NCBI RefSeq assembly: GCF_001651865.1
Contig: NZ_LPUX01000053.1
Coordinates: forward strand, 930,001 to 994,000
Direction of reading: 5' to 3'
DNA from: Sinorhizobium glycinis
GTDB lineage: Bacteria > Pseudomonadota > Alphaproteobacteria > Rhizobiales > Rhizobiaceae
DNA length: 64,000 nucleotides
The notes beneath the pieces were generated by a model. The model was not told the DNA's origin, ran no database searches, and saw only the letters and a program-made list of their open reading frames with translations. Positions 17,271-26,158 of this stretch are shown here, in pieces; the first letter of the stretch is position 1, and each line of letters starts with the position of its first letter. Made by a program: the position numbers and the translations under genes.

Positions 17271-18044
17271 ATGACGGACGCGGCCCAGGCAATTGCGATC
17301 ACCGACCTCCACAAGCGTTTCGGGCCATTGGAAGTGCTGAAGGGCGTCTCGCTGACTGCCCGGCAGGGCGACGTGATCGCCATCATCGGCGGCAGCGGCT
17401 CGGGAAAATCGACCTTCCTGCGCTGCATCAACATGCTGGAATTGCCCTCGTCCGGGCGGGTCTGCGTCCACGGCGAAGAAATCCGCATGAAACCGGACGG
17501 CAACGGCGGCCTGGTTCCCGCCGACCGCAAGCAGGTCCAGCGCATCCGCACCCAGCTCGGCATGGTCTTCCAGAGCTTCAATCTGTGGCAGCACATGACC
17601 ATCCTCGAAAACGTCATCGAGGCTCCGGTCCACGTGCTCGGCAAATCCAGGGCGGAAGCGGTGGAGAGGGCAGAGAAGCTGCTGCGCCGCGTCGGGCTCC
17701 ACGAAAAGCGCGACGCCTACCCGGCCTTCCTTTCCGGCGGCCAGCAGCAGCGCGCCGCGATCGCCCGGGCGCTCGCCATTCAGCCGCTTGTCATGCTCTT
17801 CGACGAGCCGACCTCGGCGCTCGATCCGGAGCTCGTCGGCGAGGTTCTCTCCGTGATCGGCGACCTTGCGCGCGAGAAACGGACAATGATCCTCGTCACG
17901 CACGAGATGAAGTTCGCCCGCGACGTCGCCACCCACATCGTCTTCCTGCACAACGGCATCATCGAGGAACAGGGGCCGCCGGAGGCGATCTTCGGCGCGC
18001 CGAAATCCGAAAGGCTGAAGAAGTTCATCAGTTCGATTCATTGA
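17271..18044 (+). CDS. Polar amino acid ABC transporter ATP-binding protein
   Basis: 257 residues of the HisP/GlnQ/OccP class. Walker A is GGSGSGKST, the signature is LSGGQQQR, Walker B is LVMLFDEPTSALD and the H-loop is VTHEM. It energises import of the substrate captured by the binding protein encoded next. The ATG at 17271 is preferred (GGAG ten bases upstream); a GTG at 17265 adds two residues. It is the first gene of the + strand unit transcribed away from the TetR regulator. Confidence 0.92.
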   Translation: MTDAAQAIAITDLHKRFGPLEVLKGVSLTARQGDVIAIIGGSGSGKSTFLRCINMLELPSSGRVCVHGEEIRMKPDGNGGLVPADRKQVQRIRTQLGMVFQSFNLWQHMTILENVIEAPVHVLGKSRAEAVERAEKLLRRVGLHEKRDAYPAFLSGGQQQRAAIARALAIQPLVMLFDEPTSALDPELVGEVLSVIGDLAREKRTMILVTHEMKFARDVATHIVFLHNGIIEEQGPPEAIFGAPKSERLKKFISSIH

Positions 18045-18080
18045 ATTCCGCAATGCTCAACAACCAAAAAAGGGAACAGC

Positions 18081-18860
18081 ATGAAGAAGACATTGAAGCT
18101 CCTGGCGCTTGCCGCCGCCCTGTCGCTCACCGGTGCCGCCGCCTCGGCCGAACAGGTCAAGGTCGGTATTGCCGCAGAACCCTACCCGCCCTTCACCTCG
18201 CCGGACGCGAACGGCAACTGGGAAGGCTGGGAGGTCGAATTTATGAAGGCGATGTGCGCCGAGGCGAAGCTTGACTGCGTGATCACCCCCGTCGCCTGGG
18301 ACGGCATCATCCCGGCACTGACAGCCAAGAAGATCGACATGATCGTCGGCTCGATGTCGATCACCGCGGAGCGTCTGAAGACCATCGACTTCTCCGACAA
18401 ATACTACAACACGCCGACCGGCATCATCGGGACCAAGGGCGAGGACATCAAGCCGACGCCGGAAGGCCTCGCCGGCAAGACGCTCGGCGTGCAGGTCTCG
18501 ACCGTGCACCAGGCCTATGCGACGAAGCATTTCGCCCCGGCCGGCGTCGAGGTCAAGGAATACCAGACGCAGGACGAGGCGAACCAGGATCTCGCCGCCG
18601 GCCGTGTCGACGCCGTGCAGGCCGATGCGATCGCGCTCGAGGCCTTCCTGAAGAGCGACCAGGGCAAGGAATGCTGCGACTACAAGGGCGAAGTCGCCGA
18701 GGATGTGGACGTCATTGGACCGGGTGTCGGCGTCGGGCTGCGCAAGGGCGAAACGGAGCTCAAGGAGAAGATCAACGCGGCGATCAAGGCGATCCGCGCC
18801 AACGGCACCTATGAGGCCTTCTCGAAGAAGTATTTCGACTTCGACATCTACGGTGGCTAG
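18081..18860 (+). CDS. Periplasmic amino acid-binding protein (SBP family 3)
   Basis: 259 residues. A signal peptide (KKTLKLLALAAALSLTGAAA) has a likely cut after ASA near residue 23. The mature lobe begins VKVGIAAEPYPPF, typical of family 3 binding proteins for polar amino acids and opines (HisJ, ArgT, OccT type). GSMSITAERLKTIDFS and the return crossover GKTLGVQVST are also family hallmarks. AGGGAACAGC precedes the ATG. Given the AruH/AruI-like genes next door, arginine or an arginine-derived compound is the leading ligand guess. Confidence 0.9.
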   Translation: MKKTLKLLALAAALSLTGAAASAEQVKVGIAAEPYPPFTSPDANGNWEGWEVEFMKAMCAEAKLDCVITPVAWDGIIPALTAKKIDMIVGSMSITAERLKTIDFSDKYYNTPTGIIGTKGEDIKPTPEGLAGKTLGVQVSTVHQAYATKHFAPAGVEVKEYQTQDEANQDLAAGRVDAVQADAIALEAFLKSDQGKECCDYKGEVAEDVDVIGPGVGVGLRKGETELKEKINAAIKAIRANGTYEAFSKKYFDFDIYGG

Positions 18861-18909
18861 CCCGTAACTGGCCGGCTGTTTTCGGACCGCCGGCCTGGAC
18901 TTGAAGCTG

Positions 18910-18955
18910 GAGCGGGATGCGGGCGGAAAACCGCGCACTTTTCCTCATCCCGCTC
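18910..18955. repeat. GAGCGGGATG...CATCCCGCTC palindromic repeat
   Basis: GAGCGGGATG (18910-18919) faces CATCCCGCTC (18946-18955), with an inner GCGG/CCGC stem and an ACTTTTCCT loop side. Related copies occur at 33336, 42624 and 51121 in this window. It sits in the gap before the first permease, so the frame open across it is not coding. Confidence 0.75.
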
Positions 18956-18972
18956 TGAAGAACGAGGTGGCC

Positions 18973-19698
18973 GTGGCCGCGGATTCCTTCATAAACTGGA
19001 GCCTGCTCGCGCTTGCAGCGCCGGGATGGGGTGGCGTCCTGCTGCAAGGCTTCCTGCATTCGATCGAGATCGCCGTCGGCGGCTATGCTCTCGGACTGCT
19101 GCTCGGCGTCGGCGGCGCCTTCGGCAAGCTCTATGGCGGCCCGGTGCTGCGCGACCTGCTCGAGTGCTACACGACCATCGTCCGGGCCGTCCCCGAGCTC
19201 GTCCTCATCCTGCTTCTCTACTATGCCGGGACCGATTTCCTGAACCAGTTCCTCGGCGCCATGGGGATCGCGACCGTCGATATCAGCGGCCTGGCGGCCG
19301 GCATCTTCGTCATCGGCGTCGTGCAGGGCGCCTATTCTACCGAGGTGCTGCGCGGCGCGATCAAGGCGGTGCCGGCCGGTCAGATCGAGGCGGCGCGCGC
19401 CTATGGCATGTCGCCAGGCAAGGTTCTGAGGCGCATCACCCTCCCCGCCATGCTGCCCTATGCGATCCCCGGCCTTGCCAATCTCTGGCTGATCGCCACC
19501 AAGGACACGGCGCTGCTTGCCGTGGTCGGCTTCAGCGAACTGACGCTCGTCACGCGTCAGGCGGCCGGCACGACCAAGGCCTATCTCCTCTTCTTCTGCG
19601 CGGCGGGCGCGCTCTATCTCGTCCTGACGCTCGTCTCGAACCTCTTCATCGGCATCATCGAACGGCACGCCCGGCGCGGCTTCGCGGAGCGGCGATGA
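18973..19698 (+). CDS. ABC transporter permease (polar amino acid type), first subunit
   Basis: About 241 residues with five membrane spans and the HisMQ-type EAA loop (QIEAARAYGMSPGKVLRRITLPAMLPYAIPG). The start is uncertain. GTG at 18973 (GAGG five bases before it) gives MAADSFINWSLLAL and is preferred; GTG at 18967 is possible, and the longer frame runs into a palindromic repeat. It overlaps the second permease by 4 bases (ATGA). The two permeases form the membrane channel of the transporter. Confidence 0.88.
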   Translation: MAADSFINWSLLALAAPGWGGVLLQGFLHSIEIAVGGYALGLLLGVGGAFGKLYGGPVLRDLLECYTTIVRAVPELVLILLLYYAGTDFLNQFLGAMGIATVDISGLAAGIFVIGVVQGAYSTEVLRGAIKAVPAGQIEAARAYGMSPGKVLRRITLPAMLPYAIPGLANLWLIATKDTALLAVVGFSELTLVTRQAAGTTKAYLLFFCAAGALYLVLTLVSNLFIGIIERHARRGFAERR

Positions 19699-20519
19699 CC
19701 GACGAAACGACCCACGCGCTCGCGCTCGTCCCCGAAGATCTTCCCACGCCGGAAAACTTTCTCCGGCCGCACCGCATCGTCATGCTGCTGCTCCTCGCGG
19801 GCCTCGTCGTCGCAATCGCCGTCTTCATGCGCTGGGATTGGCTGCCGCGCTATCTTCCATGGCTCGGCTCCGGAACCCTCGTCAGCCTGGCAATGCTGTT
19901 CAGCACCGCAATCCTCGGCTTCCTGCTCGCCGTTCCGCTCGGCCTCGTCCAGGTCACCGGCCCCTGGTTCCTCAAGGTCCTGGCCCGCCTGTTCTGCACC
20001 GTCATCCGCGGAACGCCGCTGCTCCTGCAGCTCTGGCTGCTCTATTACGGGCTCGGCTCGCTTTTCCCCCAGTTCCCCTGGATCCGTCATTCCTTCCTCT
20101 GGCCCTACCTGCGCGAGGCGTGGCCGTATGGGGTGGCGGCACTGACGCTCTCCTTCGCCGCTTACGAGGGGGAAGTGATGCGGGGCGCCTTTGCCGGCGT
20201 GCCGCAGGGAGAACTGGAAGCCGCTCGCGCCTATGGCATGGGTCGCTGGACGATGTTCCGGCGCATCTGGCTGCCCCGCGCCGTCCACCGGGCGCTGCCG
20301 ACGCTCAACGGCGAGACCGTGCTGCAGCTCAAGTCGACGCCGCTCGTGGCCACCATCACGGTGGTCGACGTCTATGCGGTGATCTCCAAGGTCCGGCAGG
20401 AAACCTATCTCACCTACGAGCCGCTGCTCTTGCTGGCGCTCATTTACATGTGCTTGACTGGCATCCTGGTCGTCGCCTTCCGCTATTTCGAGAACCGCAT
20501 TCCCACCCGTGGTGCCTGA
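19695..20519 (+). CDS. ABC transporter permease (polar amino acid type), second subunit
   Basis: 274 residues with an extended N-terminus before the first span (IVMLLLLAGLVVAIAVFM) and a HisMQ-type EAA loop (ELEAARAYGMGRWTMFRRIWL). TVIRGTPLLLQLWLLYYGLG is the usual conserved stretch of this family. The ATG overlaps the stop of the first permease, so the pair is translationally coupled. The M20 hydrolase gene follows after a single base. Confidence 0.9.
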   Translation: MTDETTHALALVPEDLPTPENFLRPHRIVMLLLLAGLVVAIAVFMRWDWLPRYLPWLGSGTLVSLAMLFSTAILGFLLAVPLGLVQVTGPWFLKVLARLFCTVIRGTPLLLQLWLLYYGLGSLFPQFPWIRHSFLWPYLREAWPYGVAALTLSFAAYEGEVMRGAFAGVPQGELEAARAYGMGRWTMFRRIWLPRAVHRALPTLNGETVLQLKSTPLVATITVVDVYAVISKVRQETYLTYEPLLLLALIYMCLTGILVVAFRYFENRIPTRGA

Positions 20520-20520
20520 C

Positions 20521-21690
20521 ATGAAAATCTCCGCTGCGATCAGCAATTCCATGCCCGAACTCGTCGCCATTCGCCGCGACCTGCACGCGCATCCGGAATT
20601 GGGGCTGGAGGAACGGCGGACATCCGCCTTCATCGCACGCCACCTCGAAGCGCTGGGCTACACGGTCACGACCGGACTTGCGAAGACCGGCGTCGTCGGC
20701 ACGCTCAGGAACGGCACCGGCGCCCGCTCGATCGGCATCCGCGCCGATATCGACGCCTTGCCGATCCAAGAGGAAACCGGGCTCGACTACGCCAGCAGGA
20801 CGCCAGGGCTGATGCATGCCTGCGGCCATGACGGCCACACGGCGATGCTCTTGGGCGCGGCCCGCGCGCTTGCCGAGCGGAAGAATTTCGACGGCACCGT
20901 CCACCTCATCTTCCAGCCGGCCGAGGAGAATTTCGGCGGCGCGAAGATCATGATCGACGAGGGCCTGTTCGACAAATTCCCCTGCGACGCTGTCTTCGCG
21001 CTTCACAACGAGCCGAACCTGCCCTTTGGGCAGTTTGCCTTGCGCGAGGGGCCGATCGGGGCCGCCGTCGACGAGGCGCGAATCACCGTTCACGGCCGCG
21101 GCGGCCACGGCGCCGAGCCGCAGGAGACCGCCGACCCGATCGTCTGCGGCGCCAGCATCGTCATGGCGCTGCAGACGATCGTCGCGCGCAACATCCATCC
21201 GATGGACCCGACGGTCGTCACCGTCGGCGCCTTCCACGCGGGTTCGGCGAGCAATATCATCCCCGAGAGAGCGGAGATCGTCGTCGGCATCCGCTCCTTC
21301 GATCCGGCCGTCCGCGACGAGCTGGAGCGGCGCATACGGATGATCGCCGAGGCGCAGGCGGCGAGCTTCGGCATGCGGGCGACCGTCGACTACCAGCGGA
21401 GCTACGATCCGACGATCAACCACAAGGAGGAGACGGATTTTGTCCGCGACCTCGCCATCCGCTTCGCCGGGGCGGACAAGGTCGTCGATCTCGCGCGTCC
21501 CTACATGGGCAGCGAGGATTTCGCCTATATGCTCATGGAGAAGCCCGGCACCTACTTCTTCCTGGGATCGCGGGTGACCGGCGAGGAGAAGCCGCTCCAC
21601 CACCCGGGCTACAACTTCAACGATGATTTGCTGCCGATCGGCGCCGCCTTCTGGACGGAGCTCGCCGAGGCCTATCTGGGGCGGTCATAG
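20521..21690 (+). CDS. M20D amidohydrolase (hippurate hydrolase / N-acyl amino acid amidohydrolase type)
   Basis: 389 residues of the M20 metallopeptidase family. The metal and catalytic motifs are RRDLHAHPELGLEE, GIRADIDALPIQEETG, MHACGHDGHTAMLLGAA, PAEENFGGA and the dimerisation-domain GRGGHGAEPQ. Such enzymes release an amino acid from N-acyl, hippurate-like or auxin-type conjugates in the cytoplasm. It is the last gene of the transporter unit, starting one base after the permease stop. The arrangement implies that the imported compound is a conjugated amino acid whose freed amino acid then enters the AruH/AruI-like steps (inference). Confidence 0.88.
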   Translation: MKISAAISNSMPELVAIRRDLHAHPELGLEERRTSAFIARHLEALGYTVTTGLAKTGVVGTLRNGTGARSIGIRADIDALPIQEETGLDYASRTPGLMHACGHDGHTAMLLGAARALAERKNFDGTVHLIFQPAEENFGGAKIMIDEGLFDKFPCDAVFALHNEPNLPFGQFALREGPIGAAVDEARITVHGRGGHGAEPQETADPIVCGASIVMALQTIVARNIHPMDPTVVTVGAFHAGSASNIIPERAEIVVGIRSFDPAVRDELERRIRMIAEAQAASFGMRATVDYQRSYDPTINHKEETDFVRDLAIRFAGADKVVDLARPYMGSEDFAYMLMEKPGTYFFLGSRVTGEEKPLHHPGYNFNDDLLPIGAAFWTELAEAYLGRS

Positions 21691-21859
21691 CGCCGGCGAT
21701 CTGTCCGGTCCAAATGCCGCAGGCGAAACATTGCCGCAGTGTGACAACGTGGCGGCCGGCCTGTCATTGACCTTTGGCAATTCTGCATCAGATTCGATCA
21801 CACGTTGAGCGGACAACGCTCTGATCGATAAACGACCTGCGGGATGCGAGGACCGCGCC

Positions 21860-23275
21860 TTGTTCGAAGCCTTCGATGCGACAGTGCTTGCGCGCATTCA
21901 GTTCGCCTTCACTGTCTCGTTTCATATCATCTTTCCCGCTTTTTCCATCGGACTGGCCAGCTATCTTGCCGTCCTCGAGGCGTTGTGGCTCTGGAAAAAG
22001 GACGAGGTCTATCTCGAGCTCTTCAACTTCTGGAAAACGATCTTCGCCGTCGCCTTCGGTATGGGCGTCGTTTCCGGCATCGTCATGTCGTATCAGTTCG
22101 GCACCAATTGGAGCGTGTTCTCCGACCGCGCCGGGCCGGTGATCGGGCCGCTGATGGGCTACGAGGTGCTGACCGCCTTCTTCCTCGAGGCAGGCTTTCT
22201 CGGCGTCATGCTGTTCGGTTTGAACCGCGTCGGGCCGCGGCTTCACTTCCTGGCCACCGCCATGGTTGCCTTCGGCACGCTGATTTCGGCGACCTGGATC
22301 CTCGCCGTGAACTCCTGGATGCAGACGCCGGCCGGCTTTTCCGTCAACGAGGCCGGCCAGTTCGTTCCGTCCGACTGGTGGGCGGTGATCTTCAATCCAT
22401 CGTTCCCATTCCGGCTGGTCCACATGGTGCTCGCCGCCTATCTGACCACCGCCTTCGTCGTCGGCGCCTGCGGCGCCTGGCACCTCCTGCGCAACACCGC
22501 GCCGCGCCGCGCCCGCACCATGTTCTCGATGGCGATGTGGATGGCGGCGATCGTCGCGCCGATCCAGATCTTCGCCGGCGACCTGCACGGGCTCAACACG
22601 CTCGAGCATCAGCCGGCCAAGATCATGGCAATGGAAGGCCACTACGAAAGCCATGAAAACGGGGCGCCGCTGATCCTGTTCGGCATTCCGAATCCCGCCA
22701 AAAAACGGGTCGACTACGCGGTCGAAATTCCCAAGTTGTCGAGCCTCATCCTGAAACACGATCTCGATGCGCCGCTCGCCGGCCTCGATTCCATTCCCGA
22801 AGAACTGCACCCTCCCGTCAGAATCGTCTTCTGGTCGTTCCGCGTCATGGTGGCGATCGGCTTTGCAATGCTCGGCATCGGGCTCTGGAGCCTCTTGTGT
22901 CGCTACCGCGGCACGCTCGCCACGGATGCCCGGCTGCATCGCGTGGCCGTCGTGATGGGCCCGGCGGGATTCGTGGCGGTGCTTGCCGGCTGGATCACCA
23001 CCGAAGTCGGGCGGCAGCCCTATACGATCTACGGCCACCTGCTGACGGCCAATTCGGTCTCACCGATCGAGGCTCCGGCCGTCGGTGCGTCGCTTGTCGC
23101 TTTCATCGTCGTCTACTTCCTCGTCTTCGGCGCCGGCACCTTCTACATTCTGCGGCTGATGGCGCGCCTGCCGCGCGATACCATGCCGGAACTCGACGAG
23201 GGGCCGTTGCGCACCGCCGGCGTCACCCCTGGCCCGGCAGCGGCGAAACCCCATGGAGGCCATCATGGCCATTGA
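21860..23275 (+). CDS. cydA: Cytochrome bd / cyanide-insensitive quinol oxidase subunit I
   Basis: 471 residues, multi-span. The N-terminus carries the haem-ligand region RIQFAFTVSFHIIFPAF, then FGMGVVSGIVMSYQFGTNW, and the quinol-loop GNxQPAKIMAMEGHYES-like segment. The length indicates the short-Q-loop CIO class rather than the long E. coli type. It oxidises ubiquinol and reduces oxygen at the inner membrane. The start is a TTG at 21860 with GAGGA seven bases upstream. cydB overlaps its end by 11 bases. Confidence 0.92.
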   Translation: MFEAFDATVLARIQFAFTVSFHIIFPAFSIGLASYLAVLEALWLWKKDEVYLELFNFWKTIFAVAFGMGVVSGIVMSYQFGTNWSVFSDRAGPVIGPLMGYEVLTAFFLEAGFLGVMLFGLNRVGPRLHFLATAMVAFGTLISATWILAVNSWMQTPAGFSVNEAGQFVPSDWWAVIFNPSFPFRLVHMVLAAYLTTAFVVGACGAWHLLRNTAPRRARTMFSMAMWMAAIVAPIQIFAGDLHGLNTLEHQPAKIMAMEGHYESHENGAPLILFGIPNPAKKRVDYAVEIPKLSSLILKHDLDAPLAGLDSIPEELHPPVRIVFWSFRVMVAIGFAMLGIGLWSLLCRYRGTLATDARLHRVAVVMGPAGFVAVLAGWITTEVGRQPYTIYGHLLTANSVSPIEAPAVGASLVAFIVVYFLVFGAGTFYILRLMARLPRDTMPELDEGPLRTAGVTPGPAAAKPHGGHHGH

Positions 23276-24269
23276 CCTGCCCTTCATCTGGGCCGCCCTG
23301 ATCGCCTTCGCAGTGCTCGCCTATGTTGTTCTCGACGGCTTCGACCTCGGCGTCGGCATTCTCTTTCCGTTTTTCCCGGAGAAGCACGATCGCGACGTGA
23401 TGATGAATTCCGTGGCACCGGTCTGGGACGGCAACGAGACCTGGCTGGTGCTCGGCGGCGGCGGACTGATGGCCGTCTTCCCGCTCGCCTATGCGACCGT
23501 CCTGCCGGCGCTTTACGCGCCGATCATCGCGATGCTTCTCGGCCTCATCTTCCGCGGCGTCGCCTTCGAATATCGCTGGCGCACCCAGCGCGGCGAGTTT
23601 TTGTGGAACTGGGCCTTTGCCGGAGGATCGACGCTCGCGGCCTTCGCCCAGGGGCTGGCGCTCGGCGCGCTCGTCCAGGGAATTCCGGTCGAAGACCGGG
23701 CCTATGCCGGCGGCTGGTGGGACTGGCTGACGCCCTTCTCCATCGTCACCGGCCTGGCGATCGTTGTCGGCTATGCGCTCCTCGGCGCGACCTGGCTGGT
23801 CATGAAGACGCGTGGCGACCTCGCCGAACGTGCCCGCTCAATCGCGCTCAAATGCGCTTTCGCTACCGTCGCGGCCATGGGCATCGTCAGCCTCTGGACG
23901 CCGTTTCTCGAGCCGGTCTATCTCCAGCGCTGGTTCGGTTGGCCGACGGCGATCTTCAGCGTCATCGTGCCCCTGCTTGTTCTTGGCTGCCTCTATCTGC
24001 TGCTCAAGGGGATACAGGAGCGCCAGGATAGGCAGCCCTTCTTCGCCGCCCTTGGGCTCTTCCTTCTTGGCTATATCGGCATCGGTATCAGTTTCTACCC
24101 CTATATGGTGCCGCCGTCGCTCACCATCTGGGACGCCGCGGCGCCGAACGAGAGCCTCGCTTTCCTGCTTATCGGCGCACTCGTGCTGGTGCCGATCATT
24201 CTCGCCTATACCGCCTATGCCTATTGGGTCTTCCGCGGCAAGGTCGATCCGGAAGAGGGCTATCACTAA
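23265..24269 (+). CDS. cydB: Cytochrome bd / cyanide-insensitive quinol oxidase subunit II
   Basis: 334 residues, hydrophobic throughout. The hallmark N-terminus is LPFIWAALIAFAVLAYVVLDGFDLGVGIL, with the conserved PVWDGNETWLVLGGGGL next. The ATG at 23265 follows GGAGG and overlaps the cydA stop; an ATG at 23253 is less well placed. It ends on TAATG, sharing a base with a tiny downstream gene. CydB scaffolds CydA and completes the oxidase. Confidence 0.93.
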   Translation: MAIDLPFIWAALIAFAVLAYVVLDGFDLGVGILFPFFPEKHDRDVMMNSVAPVWDGNETWLVLGGGGLMAVFPLAYATVLPALYAPIIAMLLGLIFRGVAFEYRWRTQRGEFLWNWAFAGGSTLAAFAQGLALGALVQGIPVEDRAYAGGWWDWLTPFSIVTGLAIVVGYALLGATWLVMKTRGDLAERARSIALKCAFATVAAMGIVSLWTPFLEPVYLQRWFGWPTAIFSVIVPLLVLGCLYLLLKGIQERQDRQPFFAALGLFLLGYIGIGISFYPYMVPPSLTIWDAAAPNESLAFLLIGALVLVPIILAYTAYAYWVFRGKVDPEEGYH

Positions 24270-24376
24270 TGAGCGCGCTCGGGCGCAGGCTTCTCTGGTT
24301 CGTCGGCCTTTGGGTCGCCGGCGTCGCGGTCGTGAGCGCCGTCGGGCTCGCGATCAAGCTTGTGCTCGGCAGCTAG
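24269..24376 (+). CDS. CydX-like small oxidase subunit (DUF2474 type), 35 residues
   Basis: The ATG shares its A with the cydB stop (TAATG), so translation is coupled. The product is 35 residues: a basic start (MSALGRRLLWF), one membrane span (VGLWVAGVAVVSAVGLAI) and a short KLVLGS end. Single-span proteins of this size and pattern (RRLLWFVGLW) follow cydAB in many alphaproteobacteria and probably stabilise the oxidase as CydX does in E. coli. Confidence 0.8.
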   Translation: MSALGRRLLWFVGLWVAGVAVVSAVGLAIKLVLGS

Positions 24377-24809
24377 GGAAAGCCCCGCTCAAGCTTGCGG
24401 CAGTACCGTCTTCCTACACATCGGCAGGCAATCGCCGGACGGAGACAGGACCGCACCCTACTCCCCTGCGATCGCCTGCCGAGGTGACCAGTTCAGGCTG
24501 GGTTGCGGGACAAGCCTCCGGTCAACTCTTGCACGCGATCCCATGTTCTTCCGTCATCCTCGGGCTTGTCCCGAGGATCCAGACACAAGCCAGCTACTTC
24601 CATGGACGACATCCGTGCTTGGATCCTCGGGTCAAGCCCGAGGATGACGAAGCGTGAGGAATGGCATGGCGTGCTACGATGCGCGAAGCACGCCGCAGGG
24701 GCTATCTCTCGAGCTCTGCGGCGGTTTTCCCCCTTCTCAGCCGGCATCCGCTTTGCTAGCAGTTCGGCGCGATGAAACGGGGCGCGAAACGCCCCGGCAG
24801 GAGCCGGAC
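24377..24809. other. Gene-free gap between the oxidase operon and chorismate mutase
   Basis: About 430 bases. The central part is the inverted-repeat element at 24552-24649. The rest shows no recognised gene or RNA; an open frame running into the chorismate mutase gene is an upstream extension without a ribosome binding site. Confidence 0.5.
24552..24649. repeat. Inverted repeat with 30-base arms
   Basis: CGTCATCCTCGGGCTTGTCC at 24552 onward faces its complement ending at 24649, with arms of about 30 bases and one mismatch. Each arm is itself a small palindrome (CCTCGGGCTTGTCCCGAGG). A similar element is common between genes of Rhizobiales. It could act as a terminator for the cyd operon. 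Confidence 0.75.
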
Positions 24810-25115
24810 ATGCCAAAGACCCCCGCGGAATGCACGACAATGGCGGATGTGCGCGCCGAAATCGATCGGCTCGACCGCGCCCTGATGGCGCTCTTTGCCG
24901 AGCGCTGGGGCTATATCGACCGCGCGGCAGAGATCAAACGTCCGCTGAACTTGAAGGCCGATATTCCGGCGCGCGTCACAGAGGTCAGGGAGAACGCCCG
25001 CAGGCACGCGATTTCGCTCGGCCTCGATCCGGGCTTCTATGAGGGGCTGTGGACGCAGCTGATCGACCATGCGATCGCGCATGAGCGCAAGCTCCTCGGC
25101 GAAGACCAGGAGTAG
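24810..25115 (+). CDS. Chorismate mutase, AroQ class (type II)
   Basis: 101 residues, all helical. ADVRAEIDRLDRALMALFAERWGYIDRAAEIK fits the first long helix of AroQ mutases, with the conserved acidic/arginine and lysine positions. RVTEVRENARRHA and the last helix complete the fold. It converts chorismate to prephenate for Phe/Tyr synthesis; an isochorismate-pyruvate lyase is a less likely alternative, since no siderophore genes are nearby. The ATG at 24810 has AGGAG upstream and was preferred over a longer frame that crosses the repeat region. It is convergent with galE, 8 bases apart. Confidence 0.8.
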   Translation: MPKTPAECTTMADVRAEIDRLDRALMALFAERWGYIDRAAEIKRPLNLKADIPARVTEVRENARRHAISLGLDPGFYEGLWTQLIDHAIAHERKLLGEDQE

Positions 25116-25123
25116 GCCTGCCA

Positions 25124-26158
25124 TCACCCGTTGGCGACGAGCCGCCCGTCCTCGCCGCGACCATCGTCGAAACCGTTCTTGCGGCTGAGATATCCTTCCC
25201 AGTCGAAGGCACTCTGGACGATATGTTCGAGGCTCGCATGGGTCGGGACCCAATCGAGCTTCAGCCGCGCGACCGACGGATCGGCGACGACCTGGGCCGC
25301 ATCGCCCGGGCGGCGCGGCGCATAGTCGACGCGGAAGTCGCGGCCGGAAACCTGCCGCACGGTGTCGAGGACCTGCAGCACGGAAAAGCCTTCGCCATAG
25401 CCGCAATTGGTGACGAGCGGGTCGCTGCCGCGCCTCAGATAATCAAGCGCGTTCCGATGGGCGGCGACCAGATCGCTGACATGGATGTAGTCGCGGATGC
25501 CAGTGCCATCCGCCGTCGGATAGTCGGTGCCGAACACGTCGACCTTGCGGCGCTTGCCGAGTGCCGCCTCGCAGGCGACCTTGATGAGATGGGTGGCACC
25601 GAAGGTCGACTGCCCGGCTCGACCGAGAGGATCGGCCCCGGCCACGTTGAAATAGCGAAGCGCGACATAGCTGAAATCATGGGCGGCGGCCGTGTCCTCG
25701 AGCATGATCTCCGACATCAGCTTGGAACGCCCATAGGGGCTTTCCGGACGCAGGGCAGCTGTTTCCTTGACCGGCTCCGGCGTGTCCTGGGTGCCATAGA
25801 CGGCGGCCGTCGAGGAGAAGACGAAGCGGCGCACGCCGGCTTCTATCGTCGCGGCGATCAGCGTCCGCGTCTTTGCCGTGTTGTTCTCGTAATAGGCGAG
25901 CGGCTTGGCAACGGAGTCCGGCACGACAGCCGATCCGGCGAAATGCACGACGGCGTCGATCTCGTTCTCGGCGAAGATCCGCGCCAGCACCGCCCGGTCG
26001 CCGACATCGCCGAAATAGAAACGCGCCTCCGGCGCGACCGCCCAGCGGAAGCCGGTCGTGAGGCTGTCGAGCACGACGACGGACTCACCCGCGTCGAGCA
26101 ATGACCAGACCATATGGCTGCCGATATAGCCCGCTCCGCCTGTTACCAATACGGCCAT
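25124..26158 (-). CDS. galE: UDP-glucose 4-epimerase
   Basis: 344 residues, extended SDR. LVTGGAGYIGSHMVWSLL binds NAD, and the active site is SSTAAVYG with SPYGRSKLMSE (Ser and Tyr-x3-Lys). RYFNVAGADPLGRAGQ is the usual GalE stretch. It interconverts UDP-glucose and UDP-galactose, supplying galactose for surface polysaccharides. The ATG at 26158 was chosen because it opens on the Rossmann motif and follows GGAAGG. In Sinorhizobium the exoB enzyme has the same activity; which copy this is cannot be told from sequence alone. Confidence 0.9.
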   Translation of the reverse strand: MAVLVTGGAGYIGSHMVWSLLDAGESVVVLDSLTTGFRWAVAPEARFYFGDVGDRAVLARIFAENEIDAVVHFAGSAVVPDSVAKPLAYYENNTAKTRTLIAATIEAGVRRFVFSSTAAVYGTQDTPEPVKETAALRPESPYGRSKLMSEIMLEDTAAAHDFSYVALRYFNVAGADPLGRAGQSTFGATHLIKVACEAALGKRRKVDVFGTDYPTADGTGIRDYIHVSDLVAAHRNALDYLRRGSDPLVTNCGYGEGFSVLQVLDTVRQVSGRDFRVDYAPRRPGDAAQVVADPSVARLKLDWVPTHASLEHIVQSAFDWEGYLSRKNGFDDGRGEDGRLVANG

